Below, piece by piece: positions 17,670-26,223 of a stretch of DNA of 64,000 nt; positions within the stretch are counted from its first letter, which is position 1, and each line of letters begins with the position of its first letter. The notes below the pieces were generated by a model. It did not search any database. It saw only the letters and a list, made by a program, of their open reading frames with translations, and was not told where the DNA came from. The DNA is taken from the NCBI GenBank assembly GCA_023229525.1, contig JALNZC010000001.1, forward strand, positions 162,280-226,279. The letters are read 5' to 3'. The translations under genes and the position numbers were made by a program. Source of the DNA: Bacteroidales bacterium. Lineage in GTDB: Bacteria > Bacteroidota > Bacteroidia > Bacteroidales > FEN-979.

Positions 17670-19634
17670 ATGAACCTTAACATGATTAAACGAAACATTA
17701 TTATTCTGTTTTTTATTGGAATTTCCTTTCCCTGTTGGGCTCAGGAAACGATAAGAGACCTTTTGAGAAAAGAAGAAAACTCCACTGCATTTCCCCACGA
17801 TAATGCCTTGATCATTTTTGACAGTACACAAGTTGATATGCAGGAATCCGGACTCACCTATGTTTGGAGTCATACCCTAACCAAAGCGCTTAGTACAAAG
17901 GGAGCGCTCGATCTGAGTGTTGTTAAATCCGGATATGATCCTCAATCCGCTTTTGTTGAAATCAAAAAAACGATTATTTATAAAAAGGATGGCCGCACTT
18001 TTGAACTTGATATGCGGAATGTACTGGATTATCCTGCCCCGGCCCGGGCCATATTCTGGGGCGCACGGGAAAAAATGATGGAAGTAGGTCGTCTCGAACC
18101 TGGCGATGCCGTAGAAGTTGTCATATTCAGGAAAGGATTTACATATGCATTGCTGGGTGCAGATGAAGACAACAAATATATACCACCAATGCGTGGACAT
18201 TTTTACGATATTGTAGAATTTTTCGGCCCCAATCCAATTAAAAATAAAGTTTATCAGGTAAAAGTTCCAAAAGATAAACAGTTGCAATATGAGTTTTACA
18301 ATGGCGAGGCGATGGTTTCATGTTGGCAGAAAGAAGATAAAATCGTTTATACCTTTAGTAAACAAGAGATCGTTCCGGTCAACAGTGAAGCACGTATGGT
18401 GGCCTTATCAGATGTAGCGCCTAAACTTTTGTTGTCGACAAGTCCCGATTGGTTTTCTAAATCTACGTGGTTTTTTAAAGTCAATGAAGATTTTGGTAGT
18501 TTTTCTTCAACTCCTGAAATCAAAACCAAGGTGGACGAAATTTTACAAGGATCAACCAATGAAATGGATTCGATTTCAAGACTAACCCACTGGTGTGCCG
18601 ATGAAATCCGCTACTCTGGGATATCGATGGGTTGTGGCGAAGGATTTACGCTTCACAAAGGAGCGATGACCTTTACCGATCGTTGTGGGGTATGCAAAGA
18701 TAAGGCCGGTATGTTAATCACAATGCTTCGTGCGGCGGGGTTTAAATCTTATCCGGCAATGACTATGGCCGGATCACGCATTGACTATATCCCGGCGGAC
18801 CAATTCAACCATTGCGTCACTGTGGTTAAATTACATGACGGAAAATATCATTTACTTGATCCTACCTGGGTCCCGTTTATACGCGAATTATGGTCGAGTG
18901 CTGAACAACAGCAGCAGTATCTTATGGGAGTTCCCGAAGGAGCCGATCTGGCAACGACTCTCGTTTCTGATCCCGAAAACCATTTTGTAAAAATAAATGG
19001 AACCGCAGAGTTGCAAAATAACGGAACCCTGACCGGTCAAATTTCCATAACGGCGGAGGGTCAATCGGATGCGGCTGTACGCGGATTATTCAAATACAGC
19101 AACAAAACAAGCTGGTTCCAAAATGTTGAAAGGGAGTTTTTGCGGATATGGCCTCAAGCCCGGGTTTTGAAGATTGATTACCCCGACCCGAACGACTACC
19201 TGAATACCAATATCCATGTAACCATTGATTATGTCATTCCGGAATTCGCTCTAATTACGGGAAATTCAATGATGTTTATTCCTATCTCTGCTGCTGAAAT
19301 TTTCAAATCCTATCAAGGGCAATTATCTTTTGACACCGGTCTTAAGGAACGGAAATTTTCATTTCGGGACCGGTGTTCAAGAAAGGTTGAAATTACCGAA
19401 ACAATTAAACTTCCTGCGTATAAAAATATTATTAGAATCCCAGCGCCTATTGAAAGACCTGGAGTTTCCGCTTCCTTTCAGGGTGGTTATAAAATGAAAG
19501 AAAATTTGTTGCATTTTTCTGAGACCGCAATTCTATACAAACGGATTTATGAAGCCAAAGATTGGCCGGAATTCAAAGCCGTGGTGGAATCACAAAACAA
19601 ATTTTCCGAACAACCGATAATTATTGAGCTATAA
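17670..19634 (+). CDS. Secreted DUF3857 / transglutaminase-like protein
   Basis: 654 residues. A signal peptide (about 1-24, ending CWAQ) is followed by a DUF3857 beta domain and a transglutaminase-like core. The catalytic triad is visible: Cys at about 342 in CGVCKDKAGML, His at about 380 in FNHCVTV and Asp at about 397 in LLDPTWVPF. Secreted members occur widely in Bacteroidota and may act on cell-surface peptides; no substrate is known. An ATG four codons downstream is an alternative start. It pairs with a paralogue that follows at once. Confidence 0.85.
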   Translation: MNLNMIKRNIIILFFIGISFPCWAQETIRDLLRKEENSTAFPHDNALIIFDSTQVDMQESGLTYVWSHTLTKALSTKGALDLSVVKSGYDPQSAFVEIKKTIIYKKDGRTFELDMRNVLDYPAPARAIFWGAREKMMEVGRLEPGDAVEVVIFRKGFTYALLGADEDNKYIPPMRGHFYDIVEFFGPNPIKNKVYQVKVPKDKQLQYEFYNGEAMVSCWQKEDKIVYTFSKQEIVPVNSEARMVALSDVAPKLLLSTSPDWFSKSTWFFKVNEDFGSFSSTPEIKTKVDEILQGSTNEMDSISRLTHWCADEIRYSGISMGCGEGFTLHKGAMTFTDRCGVCKDKAGMLITMLRAAGFKSYPAMTMAGSRIDYIPADQFNHCVTVVKLHDGKYHLLDPTWVPFIRELWSSAEQQQQYLMGVPEGADLATTLVSDPENHFVKINGTAELQNNGTLTGQISITAEGQSDAAVRGLFKYSNKTSWFQNVEREFLRIWPQARVLKIDYPDPNDYLNTNIHVTIDYVIPEFALITGNSMMFIPISAAEIFKSYQGQLSFDTGLKERKFSFRDRCSRKVEITETIKLPAYKNIIRIPAPIERPGVSASFQGGYKMKENLLHFSETAILYKRIYEAKDWPEFKAVVESQNKFSEQPIIIEL

Positions 19635-19638
19635 AGCC

Positions 19639-21474
19639 ATGAAAATGAATCTATTTAATATTTTTCTTTTTGGATGTTTATTTTGTTGTTCATCTTCATT
19701 GTTGGCGCAGGATGATAAATACGACGCTGTTTACCTCTCGTTGATCAAGGAATATACACTGAATCCCGACGGGAGTATGGATTACCGGTTCGTAAAAAAG
19801 CAAAAGCTCCTTACTTACCGGGCATTTCAAAACCTTTATGGAGAAACATTTATCACATACAATCCCGGATTTCAAAAGCTTAAGATCAATGAAGCATATA
19901 CCCAGATGGCAGATGGAAAAAAAATCATAGTTCCGGAAAATGCATTAAATGAAGTGCTTCCCGGTTTTGCCGCCAACACTCCTGCTTACAATGCCTTGAG
20001 AGAAATGGTTATCACCCATACAGGACTTGAGCGAAATGCCACAATTTATCTTGACTACCAGATCCATAGTGAAAAAGGAACTTTCCCGGTACTAATGGGG
20101 AACGAGCTTTTGTCGGAAAATGAACCCGTGAAAAACCTGGAGATCATAGTTCGCATTCCTGCGAACCAGAACCTTTATTATGAGACATTCAACACTTCTG
20201 TCACTCCTGAAAAAAGCATATCGGGGCCCTTTCAGGTATTTACATGGAAAGTGGTTGATATCCCGGCTATTTCAGGAGAAGAAAACCAACCCGGAGGATT
20301 TGAAAATTATCCCCGTTTACAGTTCAGTACTTCTCAAAAACGCGAAGAAGTTTGTTCTTTTCTTGCGTCCCAACCGGCTTTTAAGTACATGATCCCTGAA
20401 TCACTTAAAGATGAGGTAAACAAACTGGCGGCTGAGTTAACCGATAAAACAGAACTTATCCTGAAACTCCAGGAAAAAGTTGTCAGTGAACTACGTTTAT
20501 ATCCAATCCCAGTGCGGTTTACAGGATACCAATGCCGCACACCGGAGCAAGTCTGGAACAGCAACGGAGGTACCACGATTGAAAAAGCTGTTTTGCTCAC
20601 GGCTTTACTTAAAAGCGCCGGGATTGAAGCATCCCCTGTCGGTATTTTAAGAACAGGCAGCACAGATGAAAAATCAGGGACGCTTTCCGATATCGAAGAT
20701 TTTGCCGTACGAACCGGTTTCGGAAAACAGGGTGACGAGATTTTATCTGTCACCAATCTTAATCCGGCAAACCTAAATATAAGCTTGCCAGGGCGGTCCT
20801 TTATAGATATTAATTCTGACGGAGAAAACGGTCTTACCCGTTCCGAAACCTCAAAAAGCCGCGTGGAATATTCCGGAACTTTTATTGTTTCTTCTGATCC
20901 CAAACTCACGGGGGAGATAACAATCCATCTTGAAGGAAGCGCTTATCCGTTTAATAGCCTGAAGAGGGATAAAAACAAAATCAAGAATTCCATTTCCGGA
21001 AGTTTGAAAAGCAGTGATCTTACGGAAATGAAGGTTAATGAGGTGATGACAAAGTCAGTATGGCAAACGTTCACTGTTCAAAGCGATAGTCCATTCAGGA
21101 AAGACAGCAATTATTATTATTTCACCCTTCCGCTGGTAAAGACAGGCATTGATGGCTGGGGTATAAAGACATTATCAACCCAACGGGAGACACCCTATGA
21201 AATTCCCACTATAACTGATGAAAGTTATGTGCTCACCTTCACTCTTCCAACGGCATTGTCCCTTTTCACACCACAGGAAAAAGTAAACATCACCAATAAA
21301 GCCGGTTCTTTTTTATGGGAAATTACCGTAGAAAAAGGAAAATTAATCCTGAAACGGCAGATAAAATTTACAGAACGGATTTTCCCGACATCGATTTACC
21401 CGGATTTCAAATATTTGATGGATTTTTGGAACAATCCGCACTACCGGGAATTGATTTTTATCATGGGAAAATGA
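19639..21474 (+). CDS. DUF3857 protein with degenerate transglutaminase-like domain
   Basis: About 611 residues from the ATG at 19639, with a signal peptide ending SSSLLAQ. The DUF3857 region (DGSMDYRFVKKQKLLTYRAF, VITHTGLERNATIYLDYQI) is followed by a transglutaminase-like part. Where the previous protein has GVCKDKA, this one reads GGTTIEKAVLLTALLKSAGI, so the catalytic Cys is replaced. It therefore looks like a non-enzymatic paralogue, perhaps a partner of its neighbour. An upstream start at 19624 would overlap the preceding gene. Its 3' end converges on dnaG. Confidence 0.8.
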   Translation: MKMNLFNIFLFGCLFCCSSSLLAQDDKYDAVYLSLIKEYTLNPDGSMDYRFVKKQKLLTYRAFQNLYGETFITYNPGFQKLKINEAYTQMADGKKIIVPENALNEVLPGFAANTPAYNALREMVITHTGLERNATIYLDYQIHSEKGTFPVLMGNELLSENEPVKNLEIIVRIPANQNLYYETFNTSVTPEKSISGPFQVFTWKVVDIPAISGEENQPGGFENYPRLQFSTSQKREEVCSFLASQPAFKYMIPESLKDEVNKLAAELTDKTELILKLQEKVVSELRLYPIPVRFTGYQCRTPEQVWNSNGGTTIEKAVLLTALLKSAGIEASPVGILRTGSTDEKSGTLSDIEDFAVRTGFGKQGDEILSVTNLNPANLNISLPGRSFIDINSDGENGLTRSETSKSRVEYSGTFIVSSDPKLTGEITIHLEGSAYPFNSLKRDKNKIKNSISGSLKSSDLTEMKVNEVMTKSVWQTFTVQSDSPFRKDSNYYYFTLPLVKTGIDGWGIKTLSTQRETPYEIPTITDESYVLTFTLPTALSLFTPQEKVNITNKAGSFLWEITVEKGKLILKRQIKFTERIFPTSIYPDFKYLMDFWNNPHYRELIFIMGK

Positions 21475-21482
21475 CCCCAATT

Positions 21483-23429
21483 TTACCGGATAATGATTCT
21501 CCCCAACCCCCGTGTGTTGATCCTGATACTTTGTTTTTTTAATTCCAGCAAGGAGGTCATTAGCGATTTCTGTTCCTGTGTCGAAATTGCATTTGATAGT
21601 TTTTGCTGAATTTCGGCAATCATTTTTTCGATTTTCTTCGACTTGAAAGCCAGGATCGTATGTTCAATATGCATTTTAAGCCGGGATTCCTCTGTTTCAA
21701 CCTGAATGTTATTTTTAAGCCAGTTCTGGCTTAATTCGTAGGGAGAAAAGACAAGATTTACTGCGGTTTTAGAAACTTCAGCATCAGAATGGTCAAGGAA
21801 CCATGCCCGGTCCGGAATAACATCGTTTTCACGGCCTGCTATATAATCCTGAAAGATCCGTTTAAATAAAGAATTTTCGAATTCCAATTCATCTGAAAGG
21901 ATTTCATGAACAATGAAATCGGCAACTATCACGGAAATTTCTTCAAGATCGTCAGCCGATTTTTTAATGTGCAAGATTTCCTGGCCGTATAGTAAAAGTA
22001 GCCGTATCACTTCTTTTTCCTGGTATTCGGCTGAATCGAGATCAAAAGGAGACTGGGATTCGGCAGAAATCTGAGTCTCTACAATAGGTTCCGGTTCTAT
22101 TTCCTTTTGAGAAGAATCCTTATTGAAACGGGTACGAAGTTTTTTATTCAGTTCGTTCAATAGAACCTGTTCAGAAATCGTCATGATCGAAGAACATTCC
22201 CTGACATAAAGCGAACGCGTAATTCCGTCGGGGATAAGGGAAATGGTAAGAACGATTTCTTTGATCAGGGCAGCTTTTTTTATTGGATCATTTTGTGTTT
22301 CGTCTAGCAGCAATTTTGTTTTAAATAAAATAAAATTTGCCGCATTTTTCGAAATAAATGCTTCCACTTCGGAAGGATGGTGTTTCCGGGCAAAGGAATC
22401 CGGATCTTCACCATCAGGAAACAGTACGATTTTCACGTTCATTCCCTGTTCAACGATCATATCGATACCACGGAATGAAGCCTTGATTCCGGCAGGATCC
22501 CCGTCATAAAGTATTGTTATGTTGGAGGTATACCGTTGGATGATGCGTACCTGGTCATGGGTCAGTGAAGTGCCCGAAGAAGCAACTACGTTTTCGACCC
22601 CAGCCTGGTGCATGGAGATCACGTCGGTATATCCTTCTACCAGGTAACAATTATCTTTTGAAATGAGTGCATTTTTTGAAAAGAAGATCCCGTAAAGGGT
22701 TTTGCTCTTGTTGTAGATTTCAGATTCAGGGGAATTGACATATTTTGGACGATTTTTTTCCCCGGTTAAAATCCGTCCACCGAAACCAAGTACCCGGCCG
22801 GAAGCGCTGTGGATGGGAAATATCACCCTTTCATGAAACCGGTCGTAAAGACGGTTTTCCGTTTCAACTGCTAGTCCTGTTTTAATCAGATATTCTCTTT
22901 TATATCCATTGTTAGTTGCGTATTCCGAAAATGCATCCCTTTTCCTGGGATTATAACCAAGCTGAAATTTATGCATCAAATCTTCACGGATTCCACGTTC
23001 TTTGAAGTAAGAAAGACCAATAGCCTTTCCTTCCTCGGTCTCAAATAAAGTTTTTGTGAAATATTGTTGTGCAAAAAGATTCAAATTGAAGAGGCTCTCT
23101 TTTTCATTGAGTTCCTGGAGTTGTTCAGGGGTTTGTTCCTCTTCCTCAATTTCGATATTATATTTACGGGCAAGATATTTAAGGGCCTCGGGATAGGAAA
23201 AATGCTCGTGTTCCATGAGGAAGTTGACCGAATTACCGGCTTTTCCGCAACCAAAACACTTGTAGATCCCTTTTGCCGGTGACACGGTAAATGAGGGGGT
23301 TTTTTCATTATGGAAGGGACATAGTCCAAGTAAATTTACACCCCGTCGGCGCAGCGAAATAAAATCACCGATGACCTCTTCGATACGGGCAGTGGTGATA
23401 ATATTATCGATGGTATCACGGTTGATCAC
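21483..23429 (-). CDS. dnaG: DNA primase
   Basis: 648 residues. It makes RNA primers at the replication fork. The N-terminal CHC2 zinc finger uses C37, H40, C58 and C61 (LCPFHNEK, YKCFGCG). The catalytic core follows, with ERVIFPIHSASGRVLGFGGR and the Toprim YLVEGYTDVISMHQAG, then TILYDGDPAGIKASFRG with the DxD-type acidic residues. The C-terminal 200 residues are the variable helicase-binding region. Last gene of a U32-PHP-dnaG run on minus. Confidence 0.96.
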   Translation of the reverse strand: MINRDTIDNIITTARIEEVIGDFISLRRRGVNLLGLCPFHNEKTPSFTVSPAKGIYKCFGCGKAGNSVNFLMEHEHFSYPEALKYLARKYNIEIEEEEQTPEQLQELNEKESLFNLNLFAQQYFTKTLFETEEGKAIGLSYFKERGIREDLMHKFQLGYNPRKRDAFSEYATNNGYKREYLIKTGLAVETENRLYDRFHERVIFPIHSASGRVLGFGGRILTGEKNRPKYVNSPESEIYNKSKTLYGIFFSKNALISKDNCYLVEGYTDVISMHQAGVENVVASSGTSLTHDQVRIIQRYTSNITILYDGDPAGIKASFRGIDMIVEQGMNVKIVLFPDGEDPDSFARKHHPSEVEAFISKNAANFILFKTKLLLDETQNDPIKKAALIKEIVLTISLIPDGITRSLYVRECSSIMTISEQVLLNELNKKLRTRFNKDSSQKEIEPEPIVETQISAESQSPFDLDSAEYQEKEVIRLLLLYGQEILHIKKSADDLEEISVIVADFIVHEILSDELEFENSLFKRIFQDYIAGRENDVIPDRAWFLDHSDAEVSKTAVNLVFSPYELSQNWLKNNIQVETEESRLKMHIEHTILAFKSKKIEKMIAEIQQKLSNAISTQEQKSLMTSLLELKKQSIRINTRGLGRIIIR

Positions 23430-23491
23430 GGAAGGAAAATCACTTTAGGCGAAGATACGAATTTTCTCTGATAATAGCTCATACCGGTCAT

Positions 23492-24406
23492 TCAAGTATT
23501 GAGCGGAGAACCAACCCAACCTTTTGAGGTTATTTTCATTATTTCACTGAAACCGATCTCCGATAACATGCTTTTTGTTTCAGAAAATTGCCGGGTAAGC
23601 TCCTCGGGGGAGTGGGCGTCAGAACTTAAAATGACGGGGATATCAAGGCGATGTATCCTTTTAAGAATGACCGGGCCGGGGAACGTAGTATTGGAGCGTT
23701 GTTTATAAATTCCGCGGGTATTAACCTCAATGATAACGCCGGATTTTTTTACCAGGTCAAGGGTTTCATCCACCAGGGCAAGATACCAAGGTTCTTCTTC
23801 CGAGAACAACCTGCCACGGTTATGCATCTTGATTTTGTCGAGATGGCCGAGAATATCCATTTTACCTGTCGTCAGCATCTCGTTTATCTGTCTGTAATAA
23901 GCAGTAACTCCTTTACGAATATCCCCGCCAAACAGCTTATTGAGACCTTCATCATAAGTAGCCGGATTGGGACCGTCGATGAACCAAAGATCAAGTGGGT
24001 CGCCATTCCTTACAAGGTGAACAGAGCCGATAAGAAAATCTAACGGATAGGTTTCTCTGAGATATGAAAATGAGAGACTTGCACCTGGAATAAAATCGGC
24101 TTCGAGACCTAAAAAAATATTGATACAGAAAGCAGGATGCTGGATGCTAGATAAATCGTAATTCGGGGAGTGTAAGTCACAAATTAATTCACTATGGGGT
24201 GAAAATTGATTTTTCAGAGAAAGGATTGTATTGCAATAGTTGTTGACCTGATTCTCACGCAGGGCGAATTTGTTTTCGAACGGTAAGGGGGAGTGGTCTG
24301 AAAATCCCAGCGATGTCATACCCTGATCCAGGGCAGCCTGAACATATTTTAATGGCTCGTCGGAGCCGTCGCTGAAACAGGTATGGGTGTGAAGGTTTGT
24401 TAACAA
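23492..24406 (-). CDS. PHP-domain histidinol-phosphatase (HisK type)
   Basis: 304 residues. PHP metal motifs are clear: N-terminal NLHTHTCFSDGS, GFSDHSPLP, LGLEADFIPG, GSVHLV, DILGHLDKIKMHN, VIIEVNTRGI and SSDAHSPEEL. The layout matches the HisJ/HisK histidinol-phosphatase family, which hydrolyses L-histidinol phosphate in histidine synthesis. No his genes are nearby, so other phosphoesterase roles remain possible. It lies 16 bp after the U32 gene. Confidence 0.85.
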   Translation of the reverse strand: MLTNLHTHTCFSDGSDEPLKYVQAALDQGMTSLGFSDHSPLPFENKFALRENQVNNYCNTILSLKNQFSPHSELICDLHSPNYDLSSIQHPAFCINIFLGLEADFIPGASLSFSYLRETYPLDFLIGSVHLVRNGDPLDLWFIDGPNPATYDEGLNKLFGGDIRKGVTAYYRQINEMLTTGKMDILGHLDKIKMHNRGRLFSEEEPWYLALVDETLDLVKKSGVIIEVNTRGIYKQRSNTTFPGPVILKRIHRLDIPVILSSDAHSPEELTRQFSETKSMLSEIGFSEIMKITSKGWVGSPLNT

Positions 24407-24422
24407 TTGATTTTTAAATAAA

Positions 24423-25676
24423 CTATTTTACCGGTATTATTTTATAGATCTTGTCAGCCCGTCGTAGAAACTGTTCCACAGGAAGAGAACAGAATTCTCC
24501 TTTCCGGGTTTTGACAACGGATTTCAAATCGACCCGTATTTCAGGGATGGTCATTTCAAACACACCCGTAGTGGGACCCTGGATATAGATCCGATCGTTG
24601 CAATTTAATTCGCCGGATTCCATCTTAATTTCTGCCACTTTAAGTTTAGTAAAATAGTTAGTCACCTTACCAACGTACTCTTTGGTTTCAGTAGCTACTG
24701 ACCCATGTTGTCCGGCCCATTCTCCCATCTTACTGCCAAGATAGTATCCGTTCCAGAACCCGCGGTTATATACGGTTTTCAAGCGTTCTGTCCAATCGGC
24801 GACCAATTCCCGGTTATAAGTTCCGCAAATCACAGCATCAGTGGCTTCGCGATAACACGATACAACGGTTTTCACATATTCGGGACTACGTCCGCGACCT
24901 TCGATTTTCAATACTGAAATACCGGCTTCTAAAATTTTATCGAGAAATCCGATAGTACAAAGATCTTTGGGCGACATGATATATTCGTTATCTACCGTTA
25001 ATTCATTTTCACCATCTGCATCTGTCACCGTATAAGGACGGCGGCATAACTGATAACAAGTACCCCGATTGGCGGATGCATTGTAATGGTCAAGGCTGAG
25101 GTAACATTTCCCTGAAATGGCCATACAGAGCGCTCCATGGGCAAACACTTCTATTTGAACAAGATTTCCGGAAGGGCCTGTGATATGTTTCCTTTTTATC
25201 GCACGCGTAATAGCAGCGATCTGTTCAAGGCTTAATTCACGCGCCATAACCATGACATCGGCATATTGTGACCAATATTTAACCGCTCCGAGGTTCGAAA
25301 TATTCGCCTGGGTGCTTATGTGGACCGGTATTCCTATCGAATGGGCATAGCAAATTACGGCAGGGTCGGTAGCAATAATAGCATCAATTCCGTTTTTCCT
25401 GGCGGAATTCACTACTTTTTTCATTTGCTGTATTTCCTGATCATATATGACGATGTTCAGGGTGAGATAAGTCCGGACATTATTTTTCCTGCAAATCCTG
25501 CTGATTTTTACCAGATCCCGCAATGTGAAATTCAGCGAAGAACGAGCCCGCATATTGAGTATGCCAACGCCAAAATAAACGGAATCAGCCCCCGCCTGAA
25601 TGGCGGCAATCAATGCTTCCCACGTGCCTACGGGAGCGGTAATTTCAACTTTTTGCAACCGAATAACTTTGTGCAA
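24423..25676 (-). CDS. Peptidase U32 family protein (TrhP-like)
   Basis: 417 residues. An N-terminal barrel has EITAPVGTWEALIAAIQAGADSVYFG split over the first 40 residues. There follow HISTQANISNLGAVKYW and the U32 signature EVFAHGALCMAISGKCYLS, with ANRGTCYQLCRRPY supplying clustered cysteines that in relatives hold an iron-sulfur cluster. Despite the name, studied relatives (TrhP/YegQ, RlhA, UbiU) act in RNA hydroxylation or quinone synthesis. A tRNA-hydroxylation role is the likeliest inference. First gene of the run leading to dnaG. Confidence 0.85.
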   Translation of the reverse strand: MHKVIRLQKVEITAPVGTWEALIAAIQAGADSVYFGVGILNMRARSSLNFTLRDLVKISRICRKNNVRTYLTLNIVIYDQEIQQMKKVVNSARKNGIDAIIATDPAVICYAHSIGIPVHISTQANISNLGAVKYWSQYADVMVMARELSLEQIAAITRAIKRKHITGPSGNLVQIEVFAHGALCMAISGKCYLSLDHYNASANRGTCYQLCRRPYTVTDADGENELTVDNEYIMSPKDLCTIGFLDKILEAGISVLKIEGRGRSPEYVKTVVSCYREATDAVICGTYNRELVADWTERLKTVYNRGFWNGYYLGSKMGEWAGQHGSVATETKEYVGKVTNYFTKLKVAEIKMESGELNCNDRIYIQGPTTGVFEMTIPEIRVDLKSVVKTRKGEFCSLPVEQFLRRADKIYKIIPVK

Positions 25677-25780
25677 AGATAGCGGTTTTCAGGGGTTGAG
25701 CCTCTTTGGAAATTGAAGAAAACAGATGATCCATAGCTTGTATGTTGCGGTCATTAACTATTTTTGCAAAAAATCGAGTA

Positions 25781-26161
25781 ATGAAGATAAAATCAATTCT
25801 TTCAGTCCTGGTAATTTCCGGGACGCTTATTGTTTCAGGTTGCGGAAGCGGCAATAAAGAACTGAAGCAGGATGCCGCCAATATTGCCGATGCCATGTGC
25901 AAGAGTATCGAAACCATGAATAAACTCAAGGCAGCAGCCCCCGGTGATTCAATCCTTGTCCAGAAACTTCAAAATGAAGTCCACAAGGGACAAGTGGAAA
26001 TGACCATTCTTTATGATGAATTCAAAAAGAAATATAAGGAACAGGCAAAATCGGAAAAATTCAACAAAGAATTTGCCCGGGATTTGCGTGAATCAATGTT
26101 AAATTGTAAAGCGTTATCAAAAGAAGACAGGGCTGCATTTGAGAAAGAACTCTCGAAATAA
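25781..26161 (+). CDS. Small putative lipoprotein
   Basis: 126 residues from the ATG at 25781; the frame opens 39 bp earlier, but this Met begins a clean lipoprotein signal (MKIKSILSVLVISGTLIVSGC, lipobox VSGC). The mature part is helical and charged (about 30-126), with paired Cys at MCKS and LNCK. No known domain is recognised. It would be anchored in the envelope. It converges with aspS, with a hairpin between them. Confidence 0.75.
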   Translation: MKIKSILSVLVISGTLIVSGCGSGNKELKQDAANIADAMCKSIETMNKLKAAAPGDSILVQKLQNEVHKGQVEMTILYDEFKKKYKEQAKSEKFNKEFARDLRESMLNCKALSKEDRAAFEKELSK

Positions 26162-26167
26162 ATGAGG

Positions 26168-26223
26168 AACTAGTGAGTTGGCGAGTTTAAACTCCTGATT
26201 GCCAGTTCATCAACTCACCAGTT
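26168..26223. terminator. Hairpin between the lipoprotein gene and aspS
   Basis: AACTAGTGAGTTG (26168-26180) pairs with CAACTCACCAGTT (26211-26223), one mismatch in 13. A second perfect 12-bp palindrome GAGTTTAAACTC sits inside at 26183-26194. The right arm overlaps the aspS stop codon and is followed by TTTT on plus. It may act as a terminator for convergent genes. It shares the octamer GTGAGTTG with the repeat at 28536. Confidence 0.5.

Noticed and set aside
26183..26194. 12-bp palindrome GAGTTTAAACTC as an operator
   Set aside because: It lies inside the loop of a larger hairpin between convergent gene ends, so a regulatory role in initiation is unlikely.
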